Shown: in pieces, positions 1 to 8,390 of the stretch
How the letters are laid out: every line of letters starts with the position of its first letter
How positions within the stretch are numbered: position 1 is the first letter of the stretch
From: Paraburkholderia susongensis
GTDB taxonomy: Bacteria > Pseudomonadota > Gammaproteobacteria > Burkholderiales > Burkholderiaceae
Length of the DNA stretch: 64,000 bases
Direction of reading: 5' to 3'
NCBI RefSeq assembly: GCF_900177725.1
Contig: NZ_FXAT01000005.1
Coordinates: forward strand, 545,829 to 609,828
Notes under the pieces: generated by a model
What the model saw: only the letters and a program-made list of their open reading frames with translations
What the model was told of the DNA's origin: nothing
Databases searched by the model: none
Made by a program: the position numbers and the translations under genes

Positions 1-767
1 CGCTGCTCCTCGACGCCATCGACCACCGGCGCCGCGCCCGCGCGAATCACGAGACTCGCGCCACCGTCGATACTCAGTTCGACCGCCTCCTTGTTGCCTA
101 GCGCGAGCATCATGTCGCAGGTCACGCGGCCTTCTTTCTTGCTACCGCCGGTCAGATGATGGACGCCGCCGAGGCTCAGCATCTGCGAGCCGTATTCGGC
201 CGTCGTCACGTGTCCGACGATCTCGCCCTGGCAGCGCACGTTCGCCTGTTCGGGGCCGAGAAAGCGGTCGGTGTCGATCTTCACCTTGAAGCTGCAATAG
301 CTGAAGATGCCTTCGGTGACAACGGTGATCATGTCGACGTCATCGAGCTTCGACGCGACGATGAAGGGAGCGGGCTTGTAGTCGGGATAGGTGGACGACG
401 CGCCGACGCCGGTGACGAAGAGCGCGGATTCGTCGATGCTGTCCGGCACTTCGGGCGCCGTGCCGAATGCGATTGCCGCGTCCGAAGCGTCGGCGTGAGC
501 AGCATCGGGCAACGCCGCCGCCCGCGAGAGGAGCACCACCGGATCGACCCGTATCAGCCGCCCGTCCGCATTCGCATACCGGTCGCACGCGCCGGTGCGC
601 CCAGCCGAAATCTGGCATAGCACCGGACATGCATTGCATTCGATCTTGTTCGACGCCATCCGCTCGCTGCGCGGCGCCGACTTTTCGAGCACGGTCGGAC
701 CTGGCGTCGACGCGGTATCGCGATCGACGCTCTCCGCACCGAAATCGACCTTCGTATGTTCTGTCAT
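1..767 (-). CDS. 6-hydroxynicotinate reductase-like iron-sulfur protein (3' end outside window)
   Basis: An open frame runs leftward from an ATG at 767 to the window edge without a stop, giving about 255 N-terminal residues. Around residues 40-60 it carries a cysteine cluster (CNACPVLC, then GACDRY), which suggests an Fe-S cluster. The sequence resembles proteins annotated in Burkholderiales as 6-hydroxynicotinate reductase, an enzyme of nicotinate/pyridine breakdown; that name rests on recalled similarity, not on an active-site assignment. The C-terminal part is missing, so the full domain order is unknown. It is divergent from the TetR gene at 1083, which may control it. The ribosome site is weak. 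Confidence 0.55.
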   Translation of the reverse strand, partial: MTEHTKVDFGAESVDRDTASTPGPTVLEKSAPRSERMASNKIECNACPVLCQISAGRTGACDRYANADGRLIRVDPVVLLSRAAALPDAAHADASDAAIAFGTAPEVPDSIDESALFVTGVGASSTYPDYKPAPFIVASKLDDVDMITVVTEGIFSYCSFKVKIDTDRFLGPEQANVRCQGEIVGHVTTAEYGSQMLSLGGVHHLTGGSKKEGRVTCDMMLALGNKEAVELSIDGGASLVIRAGAAPVVDGVEEQ

Positions 768-1082
768 CGTGGGGTTCCGTACGACACAACAGGCCCTGGT
801 GGTACTGCGCGGTTCGTGAATCGCCCTTGTTTCAGGACATTTTCGCGTGGGCCGAGCATTTTCATGTTGCGGCCACTTACCGTTCATGTAGTATCTTCTA
901 CATCAAACTCGATTGAAATCTACCCGATCAAAATCGACTGTGCAACGTGTTTTCCACCGCGCGGCCTCATGGTGCGATGCGGTATCGGCGTGCGAAACAC
1001 GCACGCAAGACACCGTGAATGCATCTTGACGCTACGCCGACCGACGCTGACAAAGATTCGAGACCAGAGATCCAGGACCGCC
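768..1082. promoter_or_regulatory. Divergent intergenic region with an 18-bp palindrome
   Basis: This 315-bp gap separates the Fe-S reductase-like gene from the TetR gene and must hold both promoters. At 886-903 it contains ATGTAG-TATCTT-CTACAT, a perfect 6-bp inverted repeat with a 6-bp spacer, a size and symmetry typical of TetR-family operators. Binding by the adjacent TetR protein is an inference. No further gene is seen in the gap. Confidence 0.45.
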
Positions 1083-1844
1083 ATGAGTCCCACCGCCGCC
1101 CGCAAGCCGGGCGCCCCCGGCATCCGCGCGAAACAGGCGCAGGACACGCGCGCCAAGCTGCTGAAAGCGGCCATCAAGGTGTTCGCGAAGCAGGGTTATG
1201 CGAGCGGCCGCATCGAAAGTATTTCGAAGGCTGCGCGTTCGCACGACCGGATGATCTACTACTACTTCGGCAGCAAGGAGCAGTTGTTCATCGAAGTGCT
1301 GGAGACGATCTACACGCAGTTCAACGAGGCGGAAAGCAAACTCGATCTCGATCTGCGCGATCCGGTGCATGGGCTCGAACAGATGGTCGAATTCGTCTGG
1401 CAGTACTACCTCGATCATCCGGAGTTCGTCACGCTGCTGTCGAGCGAGAACCTGCACCAAGGCAAGCATGCAAAAAAATCGCTGAAACTCAGGGAGATTT
1501 CCGGCTACGCGATTTCGGTCGTGCAGAAGCTACTGGACGCCGGCCGCGTACAAAACGTATTTCGCGCCGACATAGAAGCGCGTGACGTATATCTGATGAT
1601 CGCGTCGCTCGGCTATTTCTATAACGCCAATCAGTACACGCTCGGCGCGTTTCTCGGCGAGCCGCTGATGGACAAGGCGGCGCTCGCACATTGGCAGGAG
1701 GTCATCAAGGAGACGGTGCGGCGCGCGGTGTGTGTGCGGATACCGGCAGGCGAGGCAGCGGCGACGGCCTCGCTGGATCATCACGAAAGCGGGAGCGACA
1801 GCCAACGCCGGAATCAAAGCGAACCCGCGCGCGGCGCCGCATAA
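1083..1844 (+). CDS. TetR/AcrR family transcriptional regulator
   Basis: The 253-residue protein has an N-terminal TetR DNA-binding domain (about residues 18-65: a TRAKLLKAAIKVFAKQGY helix, then SISKAARSHDRMIYYYFGSK, which contains the recognition helix and the diagnostic YYYFGSKEQLF). The rest is an all-helical ligand and dimerisation domain. I chose the ATG at 1083 because the longer frame upstream has no family similarity and the domain starts normally from here. The last 35 residues are polar and low in complexity. It is divergent from the Fe-S reductase-like gene and probably represses it; the ligand is unknown. It converges on pcaC. Confidence 0.85.
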   Translation: MSPTAARKPGAPGIRAKQAQDTRAKLLKAAIKVFAKQGYASGRIESISKAARSHDRMIYYYFGSKEQLFIEVLETIYTQFNEAESKLDLDLRDPVHGLEQMVEFVWQYYLDHPEFVTLLSSENLHQGKHAKKSLKLREISGYAISVVQKLLDAGRVQNVFRADIEARDVYLMIASLGYFYNANQYTLGAFLGEPLMDKAALAHWQEVIKETVRRAVCVRIPAGEAAATASLDHHESGSDSQRRNQSEPARGAA

Positions 1845-1873
1845 AAAAACGCGCGACGGGTATTCCGTCGCGC
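1843..1873 (-). terminator. Intrinsic terminator of the pcaBDC operon
   Basis: A perfect 9-bp stem (GCGCGACGG at 1851-1859 with CCGTCGCGC at 1865-1873) has a 5-nt loop. Read on the minus strand it is followed by a T run (the A run at 1843-1849). It lies 38 bp beyond the pcaC stop. It may also stop the TetR transcript from the other side, although the T tract there is weak. Confidence 0.85.
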
Positions 1874-1911
1874 GTCTTCTGAATCAGGCAGAAAGCTACA
1901 GCCTGCTGGCT

Positions 1912-2313
1912 TTACGGCTTGGCAGCAGCGGCCGCCGCATCGTCTTCGCGGAACAGCTTGTCGGCAAGATGGAACGCCGAATTGGCCGCCGGTACGCCGC
2001 AATAGATCGCGGTTTGCAGCAGCACTTCCTTGATCTGCTCGCGCGTCACGCCATTGTTTTTCGCGGCGCGCAGGTGCAGCGCGAGTTCCTCGCTGCGGTT
2101 GAGCGCAACCATCATCGCAATGGTCAGCAGGCTGCGCGTATGGCGCGGCAGGCCGTCGCGCGTCCAGATCTCGCCCCACGCATAGCGCGTGATGAGGTTC
2201 TGGAATTCCTCAGTCAATTCGGTGCGGTTCGCGAGCGAACGGTCGACGTGAGCGCTGCCGAGCACCGCGCGACGCACACCGAGTCCGGCTTCGTAACGGT
2301 CTTCGTCGTTCAT
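1912..2313 (-). CDS. pcaC: 4-carboxymuconolactone decarboxylase PcaC
   Basis: PcaC removes CO2 from 4-carboxymuconolactone to give 3-oxoadipate enol-lactone in the protocatechuate branch of the beta-ketoadipate pathway. The 133-residue protein is the normal length for stand-alone PcaC. It shows the CMD-family core (RHTRSLLTIAMMVALNR, then ELALHLRAAKNNGVTREQ) and an alanine-rich C-terminal tail. Its ATG overlaps the pcaD stop (ATGA at 2310-2313), so it is translationally coupled and is the last gene of pcaBDC. A GGAGACGAA ribosome site precedes the start. In some bacteria pcaC and pcaD are fused as pcaL; here they are separate. Confidence 0.95.
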   Translation of the reverse strand: MNDEDRYEAGLGVRRAVLGSAHVDRSLANRTELTEEFQNLITRYAWGEIWTRDGLPRHTRSLLTIAMMVALNRSEELALHLRAAKNNGVTREQIKEVLLQTAIYCGVPAANSAFHLADKLFREDDAAAAAAKP

Positions 2314-3101
2314 TTCGTCTCCGTAAGGAAGTCGAGCACGGTCTTCGTGAAAGCATCCGCCTTCTCGATGTTGGAAATATGCGAGGCGTCGAGTTCGACG
2401 TAGCGCGCGCCCGGAATCGCCTGCGCGAGTTCGCGGCCTTGCGCGGGCGTGGCGGCGAGGTCGTGCGTGCCGCTGATCACGAGCACCGGCACCTTGATGC
2501 CGGGCGCTTCGGGACGCAGGTCGGCCGCGTCGATCGCGTCGCAGTTCGATGCGTAGCCTTCCTTATCGGTATGCACGAACACGTCGCGGATCATCGCGAG
2601 CACGACCGGCTCATGCTCGATATAGCCGGCCGTAAACCAGCGCGGCAGCACCGCGTCGGCGAGCGCGAGCATGCCTTCGCTGCGTGCCTTCGCGGCGCGC
2701 GGCACCCACACTTCCGGCGAGCCGATGCGTGCGGCCGTGTTGCACAGCACGACACGCTCGAAGCGCTCGCCGTGACGCGCGGCGAGCGCGATGCCGGTCA
2801 GGCCGCCCATCGACACGCCACAAAAATGCGCGCGCGCGATCTTCAGCGTATCCATCAGGCCGAGCACGTCGCCGGTCAGTTGCTCGATCGTGTACGGCCC
2901 TTTCGGCGCTTCAGAATGACCGTGGCCGCGCGTGTCGTAGCGCAGCACGCGAAAGTGCTTCGACAACGCCGCGACTTGCGGCGTCCACATGGACAGATCG
3001 CTGCCGAGCGAATTCGACAGCACGATCCACGGCGCGTGGCCGTGACGGTCGCCGTCGATGCGATAGTGAAGCTCGGTGCCGTTGACTGCGGCGTAGGGCA
3101 T
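2310..3101 (-). CDS. pcaD: 3-oxoadipate enol-lactonase PcaD
   Basis: PcaD hydrolyses 3-oxoadipate enol-lactone to 3-oxoadipate. The 263-residue alpha/beta-hydrolase has the nucleophile elbow GVSMGG (Ser97), the DTRGHGHS oxyanion-loop region, a likely acid in VISGTHD and the catalytic His in DASHISN near the C-terminus. The start at 3101 follows an AAGGAG site that overlaps the end of pcaB, whose stop is only 5 bp away. A longer frame continues upstream through pcaB in another reading frame and is not coding. The gene sits between pcaB and pcaC in an overlapping operon. Confidence 0.95.
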   Translation of the reverse strand: MPYAAVNGTELHYRIDGDRHGHAPWIVLSNSLGSDLSMWTPQVAALSKHFRVLRYDTRGHGHSEAPKGPYTIEQLTGDVLGLMDTLKIARAHFCGVSMGGLTGIALAARHGERFERVVLCNTAARIGSPEVWVPRAAKARSEGMLALADAVLPRWFTAGYIEHEPVVLAMIRDVFVHTDKEGYASNCDAIDAADLRPEAPGIKVPVLVISGTHDLAATPAQGRELAQAIPGARYVELDASHISNIEKADAFTKTVLDFLTETK

Positions 3102-3106
3102 GCCGG

Positions 3107-4486
3107 TTACTCCTTGGAATGGGCGCGCTGCGCGCGCGTGGAATGAAGCGCCAGCGCAGCGTCCACATATGCGTGCGCCTGGCCGACGTATTGAGCGGGA
3201 TCGAGCAGCACTTTCAGGCGCTCGGGGGAAAGATGAGCGGTGACTTCCGCATCGGCGGAGAGCACGTCGAACAGCGTCTTGCCGTCGCGGATCGCCGCTT
3301 TCGACGCGCGCTCCACGAGATGATGCGCGTCGAGCCGGCCGATGCTGTCGCCGAGCGCGAGCATGACCGCTTCGCCGAGAATCAGGCCGTGCGTGACGTC
3401 GAGATTGGCGGCGAGACGCGCCACGTTCACGTTGAGGCCGGCGGCGATCTGTTCGATATTGGCGAGCGCGCCGCCCGCGAGGCGGGCGAGATCGGGCAGC
3501 GCGTCCCATTCGGCCTGCCAGCCGCTGAGCGCGCGCTCGTGCTCCTGCACCATGCCGGCAAACACTGTCGCGACGAGGCCCGGCGCGCGCGTCGCGGCCG
3601 TCAGCACCGCCGCGCAGCCGACCGGGTTGCGCTTGTGCGGCATCGTCGACGAACCGCCCTTGCCGGCCGCGGCCGGTTCCGCGAGTTCGTCGATTTCGGT
3701 CTGCATCTGCAGGGAAATGTCGCGCGCGATCTTGCCGAGCGTGCCGATCAGCATGCCGAACAGCGACGCCGTTTCGGCGATGCGATCGCGCTGCGTATGC
3801 CACGGCAGCGTCGGCACCACGAGACCGAGTTCCTGAGCGAGCGAGCGCGTGACCTGCGGCGCCGCATCGCGCAGACTTGCGAGCGTGCCGGCCGCGCCAC
3901 CGAATTGCAGCACGAGCACGCGCTCGCGCAATGCATCGAGCCGCTCGCGATGACGCAGCAGCGCATCGAGCCACTGCGCGAATTTGAGGCCGAGCGTGAT
4001 CGGCAGCGCCTGTTGCAGCCAGGTGCGGCCGATCATCGGCGTCGCGCGATGGGTGGCCGCGAGTTTCGCGATCGCATCGCAGGTGGCTTGCAAACCGCTG
4101 TCGAGCAGATCGAAGGTGTCGCGCAGTTGCAGCACCGTCGCCGTGTCGATGATGTCCTGGCTCGTCGCGCCCCAGTGCACGTATTTTCCCGCCTCGGCAT
4201 CGGCTGCCTTGACGCGCGCGGTGAGCTGCTTGACGAGCGGAATCGCGAGGTTGCCGCCGAGCGCGGCGTCGCGCGCGAGCGCTTCGGCGTCGAGCTGATC
4301 GGCCTGGCAGGCCGCCTCGATCGCGGGCACGGCGGATTCGGGAATGACTTTGTGTGCTGCCGAAGCGCGCGCGAGCGCGGCTTCGACATCGAGCATCCGT
4401 TGCAGCGTGGCACGCGGCGCCCAGATGTCGTTCATCGGCTGTGTGCCGCAAAGAAGGCCCGTCAGACGGGCGCTGGAGTCGAGCAT
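3107..4486 (-). CDS. pcaB: 3-carboxy-cis,cis-muconate cycloisomerase PcaB
   Basis: PcaB cyclises beta-carboxy-cis,cis-muconate to 4-carboxymuconolactone. The 459-residue protein belongs to the fumarase/aspartase superfamily and shows the signature GSSTMPHKRN (residues 278-287) and the HWGATSQD active-site block (residues 104-111). I take the ATG at 4486 (MLDSSARLTG) because this is where family members begin; an in-frame ATG 20 codons upstream adds no conserved sequence. It is the first gene of pcaBDC. The protocatechuate dioxygenase genes pcaGH, which supply its substrate, are not in the window. Confidence 0.95.
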   Translation of the reverse strand: MLDSSARLTGLLCGTQPMNDIWAPRATLQRMLDVEAALARASAAHKVIPESAVPAIEAACQADQLDAEALARDAALGGNLAIPLVKQLTARVKAADAEAGKYVHWGATSQDIIDTATVLQLRDTFDLLDSGLQATCDAIAKLAATHRATPMIGRTWLQQALPITLGLKFAQWLDALLRHRERLDALRERVLVLQFGGAAGTLASLRDAAPQVTRSLAQELGLVVPTLPWHTQRDRIAETASLFGMLIGTLGKIARDISLQMQTEIDELAEPAAAGKGGSSTMPHKRNPVGCAAVLTAATRAPGLVATVFAGMVQEHERALSGWQAEWDALPDLARLAGGALANIEQIAAGLNVNVARLAANLDVTHGLILGEAVMLALGDSIGRLDAHHLVERASKAAIRDGKTLFDVLSADAEVTAHLSPERLKVLLDPAQYVGQAHAYVDAALALHSTRAQRAHSKE

Positions 4487-4803
4487 GGTCACGTCGATGT
4501 TCGAGGGAACGGAGATGAAGAATGGGCGCGGCGTGTAGCGTCTCAAGGCAGGCGCGGCTGCGTGCTCACTGCCGTGCTTCGCGCTGACGCTCGCTCAGGC
4601 GCATGACATGCATGCTGTCGCGTTGCATGCCGGTACGCACTGGTGCACGTCGTTGCGTATTTTGCGCCAAACGCGGCAAACACGTTGCCGAAGTCGCTAG
4701 GCCAGCGCTGACGAAGCGTTTGCTCCATCAGCGCTGGCCTGTTCGCAAAACACTATGCGCCACGTGGGTGGCGGCATTGACGCCGCCACGCCTCAGCCAA
4801 CCA
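4487..4803 (-). other. 317-bp gap in the pca locus with a long hairpin
   Basis: No gene is seen between pcaIJ and pcaB. At 4699-4711 and 4728-4740 there is a perfect 13-bp inverted repeat (AGGCCAGCGCTGA and its complement) with a 16-nt loop, 64 bp beyond the pcaJ stop. There is no T run after it, so it is not a classic intrinsic terminator. It could be a processing or attenuation hairpin that lowers read-through from pcaIJ into pcaBDC, or an end for pcaIJ. The pcaB promoter should also lie here. Confidence 0.5.
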
Positions 4804-5463
4804 TCAGGCTGCGCGCGCAGCCTGCGTGCCGTCGGTCATCGGCACGCCGGTCAGCTTGAGCAACTCGGCGAAATCGATGTCCGAGAAAATCTCGCGCACC
4901 ACCAGGCCTTCCTTCGTCACGTCGATCATCGCGAGGTCCGTGTAGATACGGTTCACGCACCCGATGCCCGTCACCGGGTATGAGCACTCAGCAGTGATCT
5001 TGCTTTCGCCTTGCTTGGTCAGGTGTTCCATCATCACGTAGACCTGTTTCGCGCCGATCGCGAGGTCCATCGCGCCGCCCACGGCCGGAATCGCGTCGGG
5101 CGCGCCGGTGTGCCAGTTCGCGAGATCGCCCTTCGCCGACACCTGGAACGCGCCGAGCACGCAGAAGTCCAGATGGCCGCCGCGCATCATCGCGAACGAA
5201 TCGGCGTGGTGGAAGTAAGCGCCGCCCGTCAGCAGCGTGACGTGCTGCTTGCCGGCGTTGATCAGTTCGTCGTCTTCCTCGCCCTTCGCGGGCGCCGGGC
5301 CCATGCCGAGCAGGCCGTTTTCGCTGTGCAGGAAGATTTCCTTGTCGGCGCCGAGGTGGTTCGCCACCAGCGTCGGCACACCGATGCCGAGGTTCACGTA
5401 AGCGCCTTCAGGAATATCCTGGGCAACGCGCTTCGCCATTTCATCGCGGGTCAGTTTCTTCAT
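4804..5463 (-). CDS. pcaJ: 3-oxoadipate CoA-transferase subunit B PcaJ
   Basis: PcaJ is the beta subunit of the enzyme that moves CoA from succinyl-CoA to 3-oxoadipate. The 219-residue protein carries the conserved catalytic-glutamate motif SENGLLGMGPAP (Glu48) and the GIGVPTLV and GAFQVSAKGDLANW blocks of the family. The start at 5463 (MKKLTRDEM) is 13 bp after the pcaI stop; an earlier in-frame ATG would overlap pcaI. The two genes form a coupled pair encoding a heteromeric enzyme. Confidence 0.95.
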   Translation of the reverse strand: MKKLTRDEMAKRVAQDIPEGAYVNLGIGVPTLVANHLGADKEIFLHSENGLLGMGPAPAKGEEDDELINAGKQHVTLLTGGAYFHHADSFAMMRGGHLDFCVLGAFQVSAKGDLANWHTGAPDAIPAVGGAMDLAIGAKQVYVMMEHLTKQGESKITAECSYPVTGIGCVNRIYTDLAMIDVTKEGLVVREIFSDIDFAELLKLTGVPMTDGTQAARAA

Positions 5464-5476
5464 GTCGGTCTCCGAA

Positions 5477-6184
5477 TCAGGCAGCAGCGTCGTGAGGATT
5501 GGGCGTCGGGGCATGTGCCGCTTGCGGCACTTCGATCACGCGTTGCACGAAAATGCCGGGCGTGACGATTTCTTCCGGGTCGAGCCCGCCGAGCGGCACG
5601 ACTTGCGACACCTGCACGATCGCGGTTTTCGCCGCGCTCGCCATGATCGGGCCGAAATTGCGCGCCGTCTTGCGATAGATCAGGTTGCCCCAGCGGTCGC
5701 CCTTGTACGCCTTGATGAGCGCGAAGTCCGCATGCAGCGGCGCTTCGAGCACGTAATGCCGGCCGTCGATCAGGCGGGTTTCCTTGCCTTCGGCGAGCTT
5801 GGTGCCGTAGCCGGTCGGCGTGAAGAAGCCGCCGATGCCGGCGCCCGCCGCGCGGATGCGCTCGGCGAGATTGCCTTGCGGCACGAGTTCGAGTTCGATT
5901 TCGCCGGCGCGATAGAGCGCGTCGAACACATACGAGTCGGTCTGGCGCGGGAACGAGCAGATGATCTTGCGCACGCGCTTCGCCTTGAGCAGCGCGGCGA
6001 GGCCGATGTCGCCATTGCCCGCGTTGTTGTTGACGATGGTGAGCTCGCGCGCGCCTTGCTCGATGAGCGCGTCGATCAGCTCCGACGGCATCCCTGCCGT
6101 GCCGAAGCCGCCGATCATGACGGTCGCGCCGTCGTGGACATCGGCGACCGCCGACTGCAGTGACTCGAAAATCTTGTTGATCAT
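5477..6184 (-). CDS. pcaI: 3-oxoadipate CoA-transferase subunit A PcaI
   Basis: PcaI is the alpha subunit of 3-oxoadipate:succinyl-CoA transferase. The 235-residue protein shows the CoA-transferase family I GGFGTAGMPSELI motif (about residues 25-38), the IVNNNAGNGDIGLA block and the GGFFTPTGYGT segment. The start at 6184 follows a good AAAGGAAA ribosome site. It is the first gene of the leftward pca locus and faces the LysR gene across about 400 bp. The thiolase gene pcaF needed for the last pathway step is not in the window. Confidence 0.95.
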   Translation of the reverse strand: MINKIFESLQSAVADVHDGATVMIGGFGTAGMPSELIDALIEQGARELTIVNNNAGNGDIGLAALLKAKRVRKIICSFPRQTDSYVFDALYRAGEIELELVPQGNLAERIRAAGAGIGGFFTPTGYGTKLAEGKETRLIDGRHYVLEAPLHADFALIKAYKGDRWGNLIYRKTARNFGPIMASAAKTAIVQVSQVVPLGGLDPEEIVTPGIFVQRVIEVPQAAHAPTPNPHDAAA

Positions 6185-6580
6185 GTCGAATTTCCTTTGG
6201 GGGCGCTACGTGCCGCTGAGCCGGCGGCCGTGACCGGCAAGGCTCGCGCGGAACAGTCTCCGGGCATGCTGGCGACGGCTCGCGAAGTTGGGAGCGGGCT
6301 GGCGCCTTCGGTTCGTTCACGGTTGAATTGTTCGTTACATGAACAGTGATTCGTTTAGCGAACGTTCCAGCGATTATGGTTGTCCTTTGGGCGGGTTGTC
6401 AAGGCAGGGAAATCCCCTTCATCATAGGTCGTTGCGCGCGACAAAGACGGCTTCCCTGGCTCACGAAAAAGCCCGCTGTACGTACTTCCAGTATCCTTAA
6501 GGGCGATTTTTGATCTACCCTTTATGGCGATACCGAATAGACATGGTCAAGCCGCACCCGCCCGCAAACCGACAGCAAGC
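6185..6580. promoter_or_regulatory. pcaI/LysR divergent control region with three 19-bp-phased TTCGTT boxes
   Basis: This 396-bp gap lies between pcaI and the LysR gene. The hexamer TTCGTT occurs at 6312, 6331 and 6350, exactly 19 bp apart. The second and third copies are half of the dyads TTC-N7-GAA (6331-6343 and 6350-6362), which also fit the LysR T-N11-A rule. Three regularly spaced repeats recall the operators of IclR-type PcaU/PobR regulators in Acinetobacter. Either a LysR or an IclR protein could use the array. Confidence 0.6.
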
Positions 6581-7510
6581 ATGTCCGAAACACAACTGGA
6601 TCTGAACCTGATCCCCTATCTGGTCGCGATGGAAGACACGCGCAACGTGAGCCGCGCCGCCGAGCAGCTCGGCGTGAGCCAGCCGCGCGTGAGCACCGCG
6701 CTCGGCCGTCTGCGCGAATACTTCGACGACCCGCTCTTCGTGCGCACGTCCAAAGGCATGGAGCCGACGCCGCGCGCGCTCGCCATCCTGCCCGCCGCAC
6801 GCGACGCGCTGCTGCGCATCGAAAAAGGCATGCTCGACGTGCAGGACTTCGACCCGGCCACGAGCACCCATACGTTCTCGATCGCCCTGTCCGATGTCGG
6901 CGAAATCGTGTTCCTGCCGAGGCTCCTGCAACTGTTCGCCGAGCGCGCGCCGTTCGCGAATCTGCGCTCGGTCACGGTGTCGCCGTCGCAGGTGGAACGC
7001 GGGCTCGAATCAGGCGACGTCGACCTCGCCATCGGCTATTTCCCGGATCTGTCGGGCAACAACTTCTTCCAGCAGCGGCTTTTCACGCACCGCTTCATCT
7101 GCCTGATGCGCAGCGATCACCCGCTGTCGAAGGGGCCGCTCACGCTCGAGCAATACGTGGCGTCGGGGCACGCGGTCGTGCGCGCCGAGGGACGCAGCCA
7201 GGAGGTGCTCGAGCAGTACCTCGAAAAGAAGCGCATCAAGCGCCGCGCGGTGCTGGAAACGCCGCATTTCATGAGCCTGCCGTTCATCCTCGCGCGCACC
7301 AACCTGCTCGCAACCGTGCCGCACGCAATCGGCTTCGCGTACGTGTCGGAGCATGCGTCGATCATGCTCGTCGAGCCGCCGCTGCCGTTGCCGCGCTTCG
7401 ATCTGCGGCAGCACTGGCATCGCAAGTTTCATAACGATCCGCGCGGCAGCTGGCTGCGCGGCGTGGTCTCCGAACTCTTCAACGACGCGATGGACGAGTG
7501 GCCGAAGTAA
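6581..7510 (+). CDS. LysR-family regulator, NahR/NodD-like group
   Basis: The roughly 309-residue protein has an N-terminal winged HTH (NVSRAAEQLGVSQPRVSTALGR, then DDPLFVR) and a periplasmic-binding-protein-like effector domain. The C-terminal pattern WHRKFHNDP followed by WLRG is typical of the NahR/DntR/NodD subgroup, many of whose members sense aromatic compounds. I prefer the ATG at 6581 because MSETQLDLNLIPYLV aligns with the usual LysR start; an in-frame ATG at 6524 would add 19 residues, and neither has a clear ribosome site. It is divergent from pcaIJ, which it probably activates; that role is inferred from position only. Confidence 0.85.
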   Translation: MSETQLDLNLIPYLVAMEDTRNVSRAAEQLGVSQPRVSTALGRLREYFDDPLFVRTSKGMEPTPRALAILPAARDALLRIEKGMLDVQDFDPATSTHTFSIALSDVGEIVFLPRLLQLFAERAPFANLRSVTVSPSQVERGLESGDVDLAIGYFPDLSGNNFFQQRLFTHRFICLMRSDHPLSKGPLTLEQYVASGHAVVRAEGRSQEVLEQYLEKKRIKRRAVLETPHFMSLPFILARTNLLATVPHAIGFAYVSEHASIMLVEPPLPLPRFDLRQHWHRKFHNDPRGSWLRGVVSELFNDAMDEWPK

Positions 7511-7667
7511 CGGCTCCCGGCGCAAACCCGGCGCGGTCCGGGCGCAGGCGCCCCGACAGCCAAAGGGGGCATCGATACCCCTGAGCGCAAAACATGGAAC
7601 AATGACCGCAGTTACTGACCCCGCGCGCCCCGTGCAGCGTCGGCGCGCGCTCCAGGAGGAACGACGC

Positions 7668-8309
7668 ATGACCAGCAGCAAGGCAGAAAACAACACCCCA
7701 CCCGCAGCGGTCGTGGAACGCCCGAGCCGCGAAGAAGCTGAGGCAGCCGTTCGCGTGCTGTTGCGCTGGGCCGGCGACGATCCGCAGCGCGAAGGGCTGC
7801 TCGATACGCCCGCGCGGGTGACGCGCGCGTACGAGGAGTTCTTCGCGGGCTACCAGACCGACCCGCGCGATATCCTTGCCCGCACCTTCTCCGAAGTGGA
7901 CGGCTACGACGAAATGATCGTGCTGAAGGACATCCGCTTCGAAAGCTATTGTGAGCACCATATGGTGCCGATCATCGGACGCGCGCACGTCGCCTATCTG
8001 CCGCAACACCGGGTGGTGGGCATCTCGAAGCTCGCGCGGCTTGTCGATGCGTTCGCGAAGCGCCTGCAGATCCAGGAAAAGATGACGGTGCAGATCGCCG
8101 ATACGCTGAATGAGGTACTGCAACCGGCGGGCGTCGGCGTGATTCTCGAAGCCGCGCACCAGTGCATGTCGACGCGCGGGGTGCACAAGGCCGGCGTCAC
8201 GATGGTGACGTCGCGCATGCTCGGCACGTTCCGCACCGATCCGTCGACGCGGCGGGAGTTTCTGTCGATCGTGGGGAGTCCGGAGGGAATGGCGGTGCCG
8301 AATACGTGA
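7668..8309 (+). CDS. folE: GTP cyclohydrolase I FolE
   Basis: FolE converts GTP to 7,8-dihydroneopterin triphosphate, the first step of tetrahydrofolate and pterin synthesis. The 213-residue protein has the zinc and active-site block SYCEHHMVPIIGRAHVAYLP, the GISKLARLVDAFAKRLQ segment and the C-terminal AAHQCMSTRGVHK motif that supplies the second zinc cysteine. The start at 7668 is set by a strong AGGAGG site 7 bp upstream; earlier in-frame starts lack one and run into the LysR gene. It lies in the same direction as the LysR and DedA genes but is separated by about 150 bp from the former. Confidence 0.95.
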   Translation: MTSSKAENNTPPAAVVERPSREEAEAAVRVLLRWAGDDPQREGLLDTPARVTRAYEEFFAGYQTDPRDILARTFSEVDGYDEMIVLKDIRFESYCEHHMVPIIGRAHVAYLPQHRVVGISKLARLVDAFAKRLQIQEKMTVQIADTLNEVLQPAGVGVILEAAHQCMSTRGVHKAGVTMVTSRMLGTFRTDPSTRREFLSIVGSPEGMAVPNT

Positions 8310-8390
8310 GCGGGGCGAGGCCCACTCCCCCCGCACGCCAGGGCCTTGCGCGCGCATGCCGGCCCAACAGCAGGAACAGGAGCGCCTCAA

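Noticed and set aside
756..1844. Longer TetR protein starting at 756
   Set aside because: It would extend over the divergent promoter and start inside the facing gene's 5' end. The extra 109 residues have no HTH-family similarity.
2310..4451. A 713-residue frame that seems to fuse a novel N-terminus to PcaD
   Set aside because: Only the last 263 residues are PcaD; the upstream part is an out-of-frame shadow of pcaB. An AAGGAG site and ATG at 3101 set the real start.
3119..4606. Long open frame on the plus strand opposite pcaB
   Set aside because: High GC content leaves few stops in the complementary frame; the protein is Arg/His-rich, has no family motif and no ribosome site, while pcaB on the other strand is certain. 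The same applies to the long frames opposite the dehydratase (27497-28747) and GH92 (43771-44877).
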